DNA of 64,000 nucleotides from assembly GCA_050179685.1 (NCBI GenBank), contig JBFXEW010000009.1:1-64000 (forward strand). Direction: 5' to 3'. A model generated the notes under the pieces. The model searched no databases. It saw only the letters and a program-made list of their open reading frames with translations, and was not told the origin of the DNA. Position 1 is the stretch's first letter. Each line of letters opens with the position of its first letter. Both the position numbers and the translations under genes were made by a program. Below are positions 8,349 to 17,194 of this stretch, piece after piece. The stretch is from GWE2-40-63 sp050179685. GTDB taxonomy: Bacteria > Bacteroidota > Bacteroidia > Bacteroidales > SZUA-534.

Positions 8349-8363
8349 GCGTTGTTGCATTCC

Positions 8364-8410
8364 AAAAACCCCGTCTGTAGCCAAAAAAAAATGGTCGGAC
8401 GGGGTTTTTT
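8364..8410 (+). terminator. Strong bidirectional terminator
   Basis: A 12-bp stem AAAAACCCCGTC (8364-8375) pairs with GACGGGGTTTTT (8398-8409) and is followed by T. It also has an A run on the 5' side, so it could work in both directions. It lies just past the truncated remnant ending at 8348 and upstream of the DUF4256 gene. Confidence 0.85.
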
Positions 8411-8582
8411 GTAAGTTTCCTGTGCAGGCCTGTCGGTAATTCCTTCCTGTACGAACCAAACATTTTTTTCCGCTGTGTTGTTATAAACAACAATTAATTT
8501 CAATGCGGAGTAAAGAAACAAAATTGATTTATTCGATCTGTTCCCAAATGAATCCTTATTTAAGAACCAAAGAAGTACTACC

Positions 8583-9161
8583 ATGAAAAGCAAAACCCAG
8601 GTTTCAGTAAAAGAGTTAACAGCTGAGCAAAGCGAAAAACTGCTGGATGTGTTAAAAAATCGTTTCGAAAAAAACACGAAGCGCGCTAATGATTTGGATT
8701 GGACCAAAATTCAGCATAAGCTGGAAAAAAATCCCGAAAAACTTTGGTCGCTCTGGCAAATGGAAGCAACCGGAGGGGAGCCAAATGTATTGGCTTACGA
8801 TTCACAAACTGATGCCTACCTTTTCTACGATTGTTCTCCCGAAAGCCCCAAAGGTCGTAGAAGTATTTGCTACGACCGCCAGGCCCTGGAATCGAGGAAG
8901 GAACACAAACCTCAAAACAGTGCTTTGGATATGGCTGCCGACATGGGCGTTGAGCTTTTAAGCGAAGCGCAATACCGTGAATTGCAGAAATACGGACCCT
9001 TCGATACCAAAACTTCCAGTTGGGTTAAAACTCCGGATGAAATTAGAAAACTGGGAGGAGCTCTTTTTTGCGATTACCGCTACCAAAGCGTTTTTGTTTA
9101 CCACAACGGCGCCGAATCGTATTACGCTGCCCGGGGGTTCCGTGCTTTGTTAAGGGTTTAG
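8583..9161 (+). CDS. DUF4256 family protein
   Basis: A 192-aa soluble protein that I recognise as the DUF4256 family. Typical text is LLDVLKNRFEKN, WSLWQMEATGGEPNV, ICYDRQALESRK and LGGALFCDYRYQSVFVYHNGAESYYAARGFR. The function is not established; the family is widely scattered in bacteria as a small stand-alone gene. The start ATG at 8583 is the first in frame and gives full-length similarity by eye. No obvious partner gene lies nearby, as the upstream gene is a remnant and the downstream gene is 170 bp away. Confidence 0.85.
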   Translation: MKSKTQVSVKELTAEQSEKLLDVLKNRFEKNTKRANDLDWTKIQHKLEKNPEKLWSLWQMEATGGEPNVLAYDSQTDAYLFYDCSPESPKGRRSICYDRQALESRKEHKPQNSALDMAADMGVELLSEAQYRELQKYGPFDTKTSSWVKTPDEIRKLGGALFCDYRYQSVFVYHNGAESYYAARGFRALLRV

Positions 9162-9331
9162 GATTCAATCTCTATGATGAATCTTTCGGATAATTACGAA
9201 TTTTAAAACTACCATGAACTTGAATAACATATTTTTACTTTCTATTTATATCTTTGCTTAATCCCGGCTTGAACAAAATTAATTCCGAAGTTTGGGTGTT
9301 TTTATAATTCATATTTTCAAAGATAAGTTTT

Positions 9332-9973
9332 ATGGGATTTGGCGGAGCAGTTTCAGATATGCTTGCATTACTTAAGTTCAACGCAAGAACGAAAAGAAGA
9401 AATTATAAAGATTTACCTTCGCACTATCAAAAATACAAGCATTTGAAGCATCATCCGGTTATTGATAAGGAAGTATCAAAGCAAGAATTTGAAGCCATAC
9501 GGTTAAAAATTGAACAGCAAAGCCGGATTATTAATAAAAGAAACAGAATCTTTTCATTATTACTATTTATCGTACTTGGTTTATTCTTAATATTTTCAAT
9601 CACTTATTTTTCTTCAAATTGGAATCGGATTTTAAAAAGTGAGAATAAAATATTACTTGAGAAACAACAAATTGATGCTAATGAATTTCAACGATTGATT
9701 TTTTTAGGATTTTCAGAACTCAATAACAAAGATTATTCAAGTGCCAGGTATTATTTTACTCTGGCTAAACATAAAGGAACTTTCAACTACGAACAGGATT
9801 TGGGTTTTATCAGATCCTGTACATTTGATTGTTTAAACAATAATTCCGATTGCAAATCAGTGAAAGTAGAATTGGAAATGGCGGTTGAACGTTGGGGCAA
9901 AACCAGGGAACTATCTGAGCTTATCCTAAAGCTTGAAAAAAAGTCTGTCCCGAAGATTGAAGTTGAGCAATAA
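9332..9973 (+). CDS. Membrane-anchored protein of unknown function
   Basis: A 213-aa protein with a basic cytoplasmic N-terminus (MGFGGAVSDMLALLKFN, then NARTKRRNYKDL), a helical segment to about residue 70, one transmembrane helix (about 73-93, FSLLLFIVLGLFLIFSITYF), and a C-terminal domain of about 115 residues. The C-terminal text LGFSELNNKDYSSARYYFTLAKH resembles a TPR-like helix pair. The MGFGG N-terminus with a KKxxK-rich stretch recalls a Bacteroidota family of small membrane proteins of unknown role. No operon partner is evident. Confidence 0.7.
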   Translation: MGFGGAVSDMLALLKFNARTKRRNYKDLPSHYQKYKHLKHHPVIDKEVSKQEFEAIRLKIEQQSRIINKRNRIFSLLLFIVLGLFLIFSITYFSSNWNRILKSENKILLEKQQIDANEFQRLIFLGFSELNNKDYSSARYYFTLAKHKGTFNYEQDLGFIRSCTFDCLNNNSDCKSVKVELEMAVERWGKTRELSELILKLEKKSVPKIEVEQ

Positions 9974-10034
9974 AGATTCAGTGTACCATTTTCCATGCAC
10001 CTATAAATCATTGTGGCAAGAAAAAGAATACCCG

Positions 10035-10112
10035 CCACCAAGGCACCAAAACACAAAGAAACGCACTAAGGTCTTTTTGGTGGAACATAGTGGCTTTGCG
10101 CCTTAGCGGTGA
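10035..10112. repeat. Imperfect intergenic dyad repeat
   Basis: The left arm CCACCAAGGCACCAAAACAC (10035-10054) and right arm GGCTTTGCGCCTTAGCGGTG (about 10092-10111) are related as imperfect inverted repeats. The CACCAAGGCAC...CAAAG text is a known style of dispersed intergenic repeat in Bacteroidota. It occupies most of the 259-bp gap before the glycosyltransferase operon. Confidence 0.5.
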
Positions 10113-10232
10113 AAATTGCAACCGCATAGACTACTTTCAAATACAGGGTTTCACTTGGTTCCAATCCAAAAATCGTTGCACTTAGGGCAAACCATACAAT
10201 AATCCTTTTATTTTTGTGTTTAAACCCTTGCA

Positions 10233-11864
10233 ATGAACCGGATTAATAAATACATTCCCCTGCTGATTGCTGTTGCAGCACTGGCACTGTTCCTGCCTTT
10301 TTTGGGCAGCGTGCATTTATTCGATTGGGACGAGATTAACTTTGCTGAATCGGCACGCGAAATGCTGCTTACCGGCGATTTCCTTACCGTGCAAATCAAT
10401 TACCAGCCTTTTTGGGAAAAACCACCTTTGTTTATCTGGATGCAGGCTTTTTCGATGCATTTATTTGGTGTAAACGAGTTTGCTGCCCGTTTTCCCAATG
10501 CGCTATGTGGGGTGTTCACCCTTCTTTTCTTATATTTTGTTGGTAAACGTGAACTTAACCGGAAACTGGGTTTACTTTGGGTACTTTCGTATGCCGGTTC
10601 GCTGCTGCCATTCTTTTACTTTAAATCGGCCATTATCGATCCCTGGTTTAACCTGTTTATATTTGCCTCTCTTTATTTTGCTTATACCTATCTGGTTCGG
10701 TCGGCAAGTGTTTTAAATGTTTTTCTATCGGCATTGGCATTGGGTTTGGCTGTTTTAACCAAAGGACCGGTAGCTATTTTGTTGATGACATTGGCACTGG
10801 CCGTATTTTATTTACAGAAACGTTCCAAACTAAACGTTAAATGGAGTCATGTTGCACTCTTTATGCTGGTTTTGGCTGTGGTGGGTGGTTTCTGGTTTTT
10901 ACTTCAGTTATTGAACGGAAATTATTCGCTGATAAAAGATTTTATAATTTATCAGGTGCGCTTGCTGCTAACCGAAGATGCCGGTCACGGCGGATTTCTT
11001 TTCTATCATTTTGTGGTAATAGTTGTCGGCATGTTTCCGGCTTCAGTATTTGCCTTACCGGCTTTTACCAAAAGTAAGTCGGGAATACCATCGGGCGACA
11101 TGTTACGATTGATGGAAATCCTGCTTTGGGTGGTACTTATTCTCTTTACCGTGGTGAATACCAAGATAGTTCATTATTCTTCGCTGGCGTATTTTCCGGT
11201 TTCGTTTATCGCCGCCTGGGTAATGTATTACCGAAGCAGGAACCGACAAAAGTTTTCACCCCTTGTTCTGGGCAGTTATTATTTTTTAGCTGGGGTTTTT
11301 ATCGTTTTAACAGCCTTGCTTCCTTTTGGCGATGCACTAAAAAATCTGCTTATTGAAGCGAACTGGGTTAACGATGCTTTTGCACTGGCAAACCTGCAGG
11401 CGCAGGTGCATTGGACTCCCTGGATTCTAACAGCTTCCGTTGCACTTCTTTTCAGTGTTGTAGGAGTATATGTTTTTAACCGCAAAAAGGAAAGCCTGAA
11501 AGTTTATGTATCCGCAATAGCAGGCAGTCTGGTTTTTGTTTTCATTGCCATGATGCTCGTGGTTCCCCGCATCGAAGCCTATTCGCAGCGTGCAGCCGTT
11601 GAATTTATGAAAAGCATCCGAACCGAAGATGCTTATGTTTTTAGCTATGGATACAAAAGCTATGTCCCTTATTTTTATGCCGAAGTACAAGCCGCTGAAA
11701 ATAGTCTGGCTTACGATAAACAATGGTTGCTTAATGGTAAAATTGATAAACCGGTGTATTGCATCTTAAAAAATACCAAAGCAGCTACTTTTTTTGATAC
11801 ATTTAAAGGTTTTAAAAAACTTGACGAGAAGAACGGATTTGTTCTGGCAATCAGGCATCCTTAA
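10233..11864 (+). CDS. ArnT/PMT-like membrane glycosyltransferase (GT39/GT83)
   Basis: A 543-aa polytopic protein with about 11-12 hydrophobic helices. The first periplasmic loop contains FDWDEINFAESAREML, the acidic DE pair used for catalysis in ArnT/PMT-type enzymes, followed by QPFWEKPPLFIWMQ. Such GT-C enzymes transfer a sugar from a polyprenyl-phosphate donor onto a lipid or protein in the periplasm. The C-terminal 130 residues form a soluble domain. It starts a compact operon: the GT2 gene that likely makes its lipid-linked donor follows 11 nt later. Acceptor and sugar cannot be told from sequence. Confidence 0.85.
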   Translation: MNRINKYIPLLIAVAALALFLPFLGSVHLFDWDEINFAESAREMLLTGDFLTVQINYQPFWEKPPLFIWMQAFSMHLFGVNEFAARFPNALCGVFTLLFLYFVGKRELNRKLGLLWVLSYAGSLLPFFYFKSAIIDPWFNLFIFASLYFAYTYLVRSASVLNVFLSALALGLAVLTKGPVAILLMTLALAVFYLQKRSKLNVKWSHVALFMLVLAVVGGFWFLLQLLNGNYSLIKDFIIYQVRLLLTEDAGHGGFLFYHFVVIVVGMFPASVFALPAFTKSKSGIPSGDMLRLMEILLWVVLILFTVVNTKIVHYSSLAYFPVSFIAAWVMYYRSRNRQKFSPLVLGSYYFLAGVFIVLTALLPFGDALKNLLIEANWVNDAFALANLQAQVHWTPWILTASVALLFSVVGVYVFNRKKESLKVYVSAIAGSLVFVFIAMMLVVPRIEAYSQRAAVEFMKSIRTEDAYVFSYGYKSYVPYFYAEVQAAENSLAYDKQWLLNGKIDKPVYCILKNTKAATFFDTFKGFKKLDEKNGFVLAIRHP

Positions 11865-11875
11865 ATCAACAAACA

Positions 11876-12634
11876 ATGATTCATAACAAGAAAATTACGG
11901 TTGTTTTACCTGCTTATAATGCAGCAGCTACCCTGGAACAAACTTACAGCGAAATTCCCTTCGATATTGTGGACGAAGTAATTCTTGTGGACGATCGTAG
12001 CAGTGACACTACCGTTGAACTGGCCCGGAAACTGAGGATAAATCATGTAATTGTTCACGAACAAAACCTGGGTTATGGCGGAAACCAAAAGAGCTGTTAC
12101 AACAAAGCACTGGACATAGGTTCCGATATGGTTATTATGTTGCATCCCGATTATCAGTACACTCCCAAACTGATTCATTCAATGGCCTACCTGATTGCCA
12201 ATGGAGTTTATCCGGTGGTTTTGGGTAGCCGTATTCTTGGAAAAGGCGCTTTACGCGGTGGAATGCCCTGGTATAAATACGTGGCCAACCGCATGTTAAC
12301 TTTCTTTCAGAATGTAATGATGGGACAAAAACTGTCGGAATACCACACCGGATACCGGGCCTTCTCAAAAGAAGTGTTACAGGCCATAAATTACGAAGCA
12401 AATTCCAACGATTTTGTGTTCGACAACCAGATGCTGGCACAATTGTGTTTTAAGGGTTTTGACATAGCTGAAATAACCTGTCCCACCAAATACTTCGATC
12501 AGGCTTCGTCTATTAACCTGCAACGCAGTGCCATTTATGGTTTGGGGGTTTTGGGGGTTTCGCTAAGTTATCGCCTGCAAAAGATGGGGCTGGCAAAATT
12601 TGCTATTTTTAACCAACCCAAATCCATCGAATGA
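11876..12634 (+). CDS. GT2 family glycosyltransferase (polyprenyl-phosphate sugar synthase-like)
   Basis: A 252-aa GT-A fold enzyme of the dolichol-phosphate mannose synthase type. The N-terminal VVLPAYNAAATLEQT, the nucleotide-binding VDDRSSDTT, the metal-binding region around HPDYQYTP (replacing the usual DxD) and the HTGYRAFSKEVL motif are visible. It lacks C-terminal membrane helices, so it probably acts at the inner face of the membrane, charging a polyprenyl phosphate from a nucleotide sugar. Placed between two GT-C transferases, it is the natural donor supplier for both. Its stop overlaps the next start (ATGA, 12631-12634). Confidence 0.88.
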   Translation: MIHNKKITVVLPAYNAAATLEQTYSEIPFDIVDEVILVDDRSSDTTVELARKLRINHVIVHEQNLGYGGNQKSCYNKALDIGSDMVIMLHPDYQYTPKLIHSMAYLIANGVYPVVLGSRILGKGALRGGMPWYKYVANRMLTFFQNVMMGQKLSEYHTGYRAFSKEVLQAINYEANSNDFVFDNQMLAQLCFKGFDIAEITCPTKYFDQASSINLQRSAIYGLGVLGVSLSYRLQKMGLAKFAIFNQPKSIE

Positions 12635-14682
12635 GAAAGCTGTTAAAACATAAAAGCAGTCTTTTGTTCGTGGCCTTATTAATTGCGGTAGCAGGCCTAT
12701 ACGCTTACCAAAACATTGTTTTTTACCAGCCACAATCCATACACAAATGGCGGCAATCCGATTGTGCTTCGCTGGCACTGAATTATTATCAGGGAGGCAT
12801 GCAGTTTTTTAAACCCGAAGTGCATAATTTAACCTCGAAAGGGGGCACCAGTGGTTTAGCCTATACCAGCGAAATGCCTTTTCTTTACTACGGAGTTGCC
12901 TTATTATACCAGGTATTTGGTCCGCACGATTTTATTTATCGCCTACTAAATACCCTGATTTTTTTGATTGGTATTTTTTATTTGTTTCGCTTAATCAAAT
13001 TGGTTACCAACAATTGGGTTTGGAGTGTTTTGCTTTCCCTGCTTTTTTTTACCTCGCCGGTTTTGGTTTACTACGGAAACAATTTTCTGACCAATTCAAC
13101 AGAGCTGGCTTTTTCATTGATTGGATGGTATTATTTTACTGAATTTCTATTTACAAAGAAGTCGCGGAGTCTTTTTACTTCGCTGATAATTTTCTTTTTT
13201 GCAGCGTCGTTTAAGATTACCGGTTTACTAAGTTTATTTGCCATTGGAACGGTATTTTTAGTTGAGTGGCTTGGTTTACAAAAATTTGGTGCTAATAAAA
13301 AGTTATTTACCAGGCCCGTACCCACCTTTATAACAATGTTTCTGATTGTTTTTACGCTACTGGCATGGGTAGTGTATGCACGAATTCAAAATACCCAAAA
13401 CGAATGTTATTATTTTTCTACCGTTACTTTTCCCATTTGGGATTTGGATAAGGCAGGAATTCAGAATGTACTGACTAAAATCAGAACGGTTTGGTTCAAC
13501 CAGTATTTTCATCCTTCGGTATGGGCTTTCTTGCTTGTATTATTGGCTTTTACAGTGGTGCATTTTAAACACCTTCCGGCATTTGTGAAGTGGATTTTGC
13601 TGACCCTGACTGTCGAAATTGTTTTATTCATTTTATTGCAATTCTGGACCTTTGGCGATCACGACTACTATGTCATCGGACTATATACCCTCCCGATTAT
13701 ACTATGCCTGGCTGCACTTTATTTATTAAAAACCAATTACCCAAAGCTGTTTAATTCCTCAATTTTAAAAACGGGAGTGCTGGCATTGCTGGCATTCAAT
13801 GTGTATTATGCCAAAGGCGAAATTTACCAGCGTTACCACGGCTGGTGGAACGATAAGGACAAATTCGCCGATATATATTCCATACAACCCCGTTTACGGC
13901 AAATGGGTGTATCAGCTGCCGATACCATCATATCAATCCCCGACAACAGTCACGCTACCCTTTACCTGATGAACCAAAAGGGCTGGACCGAATATGTGGA
14001 TAAACAATTCAACAAAGGCGAAACGGTGTATTATAACAGCGACAGTGCAACACTCGCAACTTCAATAAATTGCGGTGCAAAATACCTGATATTAAATGGA
14101 ATCGCCCAGCTATACGAAAAACCCTATTTAAAAAGCTATTGTTTCGACACTCTGGGAACCTACCGCGAGGTATATGTTTTTAAGTTGCGCTCAGCCGACA
14201 CCAATTTTGTTTTACCGCAGCTTAGGGCAAATCGCATCTTTTTTTGCGATGCCGAAAACACCACAGCCGATGGAGCTTATTTTTCTAACGATTCGGTTTT
14301 ATTTGAATACGGTTCTACCCAAAGCAGCGATTTTGCTTTTTCCGGAACATACAGCAGCAAATTAAATGTTGATTTTCCTTACGGAATGACCATACGCTTT
14401 ACCACTGTGAAACGAGGGGAGACTTTTAAGGCAAACGTCTGGCGGAAAAACCTTCCGGGAGCCGAGGGACACTTGCTGGCTTCCCTTGCCGGGACTAACC
14501 TTTCAAATTATAAGGTTTTAGAAACCAGCGAACAAGGCTGGGAGCTACTGGAATTAACCATCTATATAAACGACAAATATGCAGGCAACGAATTAATTTT
14601 ATACCTGCACAATCCGGCAAAATCAGCAGCCTATTTCGACAATCTGGAAATTATCCGCTACCAAAGTATTTTCAATGAATAA
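12631..14682 (+). CDS. Polytopic GT-C type glycosyltransferase with C-terminal soluble domain
   Basis: A 683-aa membrane protein with about 11 helices in residues 10-400 and a soluble region of about 280 residues after that. The first loop reads HKWRQSDCASLALNYY, where GT39-like enzymes carry their acidic catalytic residue. The C-terminal region (about 540-683) includes FSGTYSSKLN and LYLHNPAKSAAYFDNLEI, which looks like a beta-sandwich carbohydrate-binding fold, though this is inference. The ATG overlaps the upstream GT2 stop, so translation is probably coupled. It is the last gene of the operon and is followed at once by a terminator. Confidence 0.78.
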   Translation: MRKLLKHKSSLLFVALLIAVAGLYAYQNIVFYQPQSIHKWRQSDCASLALNYYQGGMQFFKPEVHNLTSKGGTSGLAYTSEMPFLYYGVALLYQVFGPHDFIYRLLNTLIFLIGIFYLFRLIKLVTNNWVWSVLLSLLFFTSPVLVYYGNNFLTNSTELAFSLIGWYYFTEFLFTKKSRSLFTSLIIFFFAASFKITGLLSLFAIGTVFLVEWLGLQKFGANKKLFTRPVPTFITMFLIVFTLLAWVVYARIQNTQNECYYFSTVTFPIWDLDKAGIQNVLTKIRTVWFNQYFHPSVWAFLLVLLAFTVVHFKHLPAFVKWILLTLTVEIVLFILLQFWTFGDHDYYVIGLYTLPIILCLAALYLLKTNYPKLFNSSILKTGVLALLAFNVYYAKGEIYQRYHGWWNDKDKFADIYSIQPRLRQMGVSAADTIISIPDNSHATLYLMNQKGWTEYVDKQFNKGETVYYNSDSATLATSINCGAKYLILNGIAQLYEKPYLKSYCFDTLGTYREVYVFKLRSADTNFVLPQLRANRIFFCDAENTTADGAYFSNDSVLFEYGSTQSSDFAFSGTYSSKLNVDFPYGMTIRFTTVKRGETFKANVWRKNLPGAEGHLLASLAGTNLSNYKVLETSEQGWELLELTIYINDKYAGNELILYLHNPAKSAAYFDNLEIIRYQSIFNE

Positions 14683-14713
14683 AGCCCGTGATTGCAACCA
14701 CGGGCTTTGGTTT
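14681..14713 (+). terminator. Terminator of the glycosyltransferase operon
   Basis: The stem AAAGCCCGTG (14681-14690) pairs perfectly with CACGGGCTTT (14699-14708) across an 8-nt loop, with a T-rich tail. It begins within the stop codon of the 683-aa gene. Confidence 0.8.
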
Positions 14714-15059
14714 ATCACAGGTTAATCGCTTTCAATTAAAAACCGATACCAACAAGCCTGAACCCTTCTTTAATGAATAGCCCATAATATGCAGGTTCGA
14801 ACTACATTAACCCCAAGTTAAACGGTTTTCTCCAATTGGGAATCCTGCTATAGTTCAATCAAAAAAGGCAGGGTTATACTATTAGCTATTTTTCACAAAA
14901 AAATATGGAGTACTTAGCCTAACATTAATTAATAATGAAAGCTTTTCACCCAATTAAGTAAAAAGATTATTCGTGTAAATTCGCGTAATTCGTGGACTGA
15001 AATAATCTGTTTAAATGGGTTATGTATTATTTAAAAAATTTTATTGTTAATGAAATCCC
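14714..15059. other. Intergenic region between convergent operons
   Basis: About 350 bp of AT-rich DNA with no gene, RNA or clear repeat that I can support. It separates the convergent glycosyltransferase and carboxylase operons. Confidence 0.5.
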
Positions 15060-15632
15060 TTACTTCCCCGCCGTAATCTCAACCATTAAATCGTCCTTAA
15101 GCACATTTTGTCCGCCTTTTACATGAATCTTACGCACTTTTCCGGCAATGGGAGCCTGAATTTCGTTTTGCATTTTCATGGCTTCCAGAATCAGCAAAGG
15201 TTCTCCGGCACGCACTTCGCGGCCTTCTTCGGTCAGTACCTCAACAATCTTACCGGGCATGGGTGCTTCCAGGTTTTCGTTCTTCTTTGAACCGCCCTTG
15301 GTCGATAAAAACTTCATCCGTTTGTACGAGGTGGGGGTTTCCACCGTAAAGAAATACGAAACACCGTTTAGCAGCACCTCGTAGCGGTTTTGATTCTTAT
15401 ACAAAATCTCAACTGGGTATTTTTTATTCCTGAAAAGCAGGTAAGTTCCCAGCTTATCGTCTTCCTTAATAACCACTTCGCTTTCTTTACCGCTAACTTT
15501 TAACACATCGGTAAACGGAATGGGGAATTCAAACTTTTTACGCTGGCTGTCTACTGCAATCAGTTTTTTTAACTCCTTTTTTGAACTTCGGCCTAGTCTC
15601 ATGGTATGTTTCTCCTTTAGTTCGAGTAGCAT
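15060..15632 (-). CDS. Biotin carboxyl carrier subunit of acyl-CoA carboxylase
   Basis: A 190-aa protein with an N-terminal region of about 110 residues and a C-terminal biotinyl domain. The biotin attachment site is LEAMKMQNEI with K153, and the second half of the domain (IAGKVRKIHVKGGQNV) is complete. It carries the biotin moiety between the carboxylase and carboxyltransferase subunits encoded just upstream. The gap to the biotin carboxylase gene is 18 nt, so it is the third gene of the operon. A second possible start lies at MRLGRSS, ten residues in. Confidence 0.9.
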   Translation of the reverse strand: MLLELKEKHTMRLGRSSKKELKKLIAVDSQRKKFEFPIPFTDVLKVSGKESEVVIKEDDKLGTYLLFRNKKYPVEILYKNQNRYEVLLNGVSYFFTVETPTSYKRMKFLSTKGGSKKNENLEAPMPGKIVEVLTEEGREVRAGEPLLILEAMKMQNEIQAPIAGKVRKIHVKGGQNVLKDDLMVEITAGK

Positions 15633-15650
15633 AAATGTAACAATTAATAA

Positions 15651-17156
15651 TTAAAATGACTTTAATCGTTTGTTGAGCACCCAGGGGTTGATGTTTTTTC
15701 CCTGCTCAAAATCAACCTGATCAGTGGCTTCTTTCTCACGCTCGTTTATATACTGCAAGGTAGCAAACCAGGCAGCCAGAATTTCTTCCTCGTCGGTCGA
15801 TTCGTGCATCAGGTCAAGCTCTTTTTCGATAAAGCTGGTAGTAAAAGTCCCACAGTTAAACGATTCATTTTCAAGTACCGTCCTAAAGAAAGGTATGGTA
15901 GTTTTTAGTCCTTTAATCCAGAATTTATTCAGGGCTTTTTTCGACTCTTTAATAGCTGTTTGTCGGTCTTCGCCCCAAACAATCAGTTTGGCAACCATCG
16001 AGTCAAAATTGGGCGAAATGGAATCACCTTCCACAATACCGCTGTCAATCCGAATGTTGGTTCCCGAGGGTAGCGACATCTTTTCGATGGTTCCCAGATA
16101 AGGCGAGAATCCTGATTGAACATCTTCGGCATTAATCCGGTATTCAATGGCCCAACCATTGAGCTTCACCTCGTCTTGCGTAAGCGAAAGTTTTTCGCCC
16201 TGGGCAATACGGATTTGCTGTTCAATTAAATCGAGCCCGGTAATCATTTCCGTTACCGGATGCTCGACCTGAATCCGGGTGTTCATTTCCATAAAGAAAA
16301 AATTGTTGCTTTGGTCGAGCAGAAACTCTACCGTACCGGCACTCTCGTATTTCACCGCCTGGGCAATCCGGATGGCCGTATCACCCATTTCCTTACGCAA
16401 TTCGGGAGTAAGCGCAGGCGAGGGAGCTTCTTCAAGAAGTTTCTGATGCTTTCGCTGGATGCTGCATTCCCGTTCACCCAAATGGATGGTATTTCCGTGC
16501 GAGTCGGCCAAAATCTGAAACTCAATGTGCTTCGGGTTTTGTATGTATTTCTCGATAAATACCGAGGGATCGTTAAACGCCTTTTCGGCTTCGTTGGTAG
16601 CTAAGCGAAACATTTGCGCCAGTTCTTCGGCCTTATGAATAATGCGCATTCCGCGTCCGCCGCCACCCGAGGCAGCTTTAATAATTACCGGATAACCAAT
16701 TTTATCGGCTACTTTTTTGGCTTCTTCAGCATCGCGAATACTGTGCGTGGTTCCGGTTGCCAAAGGAATTTCGTGTTGCGTGGCAATCTGTCGGGCTACG
16801 GTTTTATTTCCCATTTTATGGATGGCATCGGGCGAAGGCCCAATAAACTTGATGCCTGCATTGATGCATCGTTGTGCAAAATAAGCATTCTCTGCCAGGA
16901 ACCCGTATCCGGGATGAATGGCATCGACCTTGATTTGTGCAGCAATATCCATAAGTTTTTCCACATCAAGAAAAACCAATACTTCAGAATACTCGTCGCT
17001 TAGGTCAAATACCTTATCCATGTGCGAAAGGTAATGAGCCCTTGGTTCGCTCGAGGTTTTAATGCCCCAGGTTTCAATGCCCATATTCTTGCAGGTACGG
17101 GCAATGCGTACGGCAATTTCGCCCCGGTTAGCAATTAATATACTTTTTATACCCAT
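15651..17156 (-). CDS. accC: Biotin carboxylase subunit of acyl-CoA carboxylase
   Basis: A 501-aa ATP-grasp enzyme that carboxylates biotin using bicarbonate and ATP. Seen motifs: ILIANRGEIAVRI at the N-terminus, HPGYGFLAENAYFAQ, the glycine-rich GGGGRGMRI ATP loop, ERECSIQRKHQKLLEE, and the catalytic MEMNTRIQVEHPVTE. Residues 450-501 extend past the core and may contact the carrier subunit. It lies between the carboxyltransferase beta subunit (38 nt upstream) and the carrier protein. That order fits a propionyl-CoA-type or other acyl-CoA carboxylase rather than the split acetyl-CoA enzyme. Confidence 0.92.
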   Translation of the reverse strand: MGIKSILIANRGEIAVRIARTCKNMGIETWGIKTSSEPRAHYLSHMDKVFDLSDEYSEVLVFLDVEKLMDIAAQIKVDAIHPGYGFLAENAYFAQRCINAGIKFIGPSPDAIHKMGNKTVARQIATQHEIPLATGTTHSIRDAEEAKKVADKIGYPVIIKAASGGGGRGMRIIHKAEELAQMFRLATNEAEKAFNDPSVFIEKYIQNPKHIEFQILADSHGNTIHLGERECSIQRKHQKLLEEAPSPALTPELRKEMGDTAIRIAQAVKYESAGTVEFLLDQSNNFFFMEMNTRIQVEHPVTEMITGLDLIEQQIRIAQGEKLSLTQDEVKLNGWAIEYRINAEDVQSGFSPYLGTIEKMSLPSGTNIRIDSGIVEGDSISPNFDSMVAKLIVWGEDRQTAIKESKKALNKFWIKGLKTTIPFFRTVLENESFNCGTFTTSFIEKELDLMHESTDEEEILAAWFATLQYINEREKEATDQVDFEQGKNINPWVLNKRLKSF

Positions 17157-17194
17157 GTGTAAATATTTGGTTATAATTCGATTGTTGTGTTTGT

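Noticed and set aside
8345..8707. 120-codon minus-strand frame over the terminator and DUF4256 start
   Set aside because: It runs through a strong terminator and a well-supported gene; its composition looks like a shadow.
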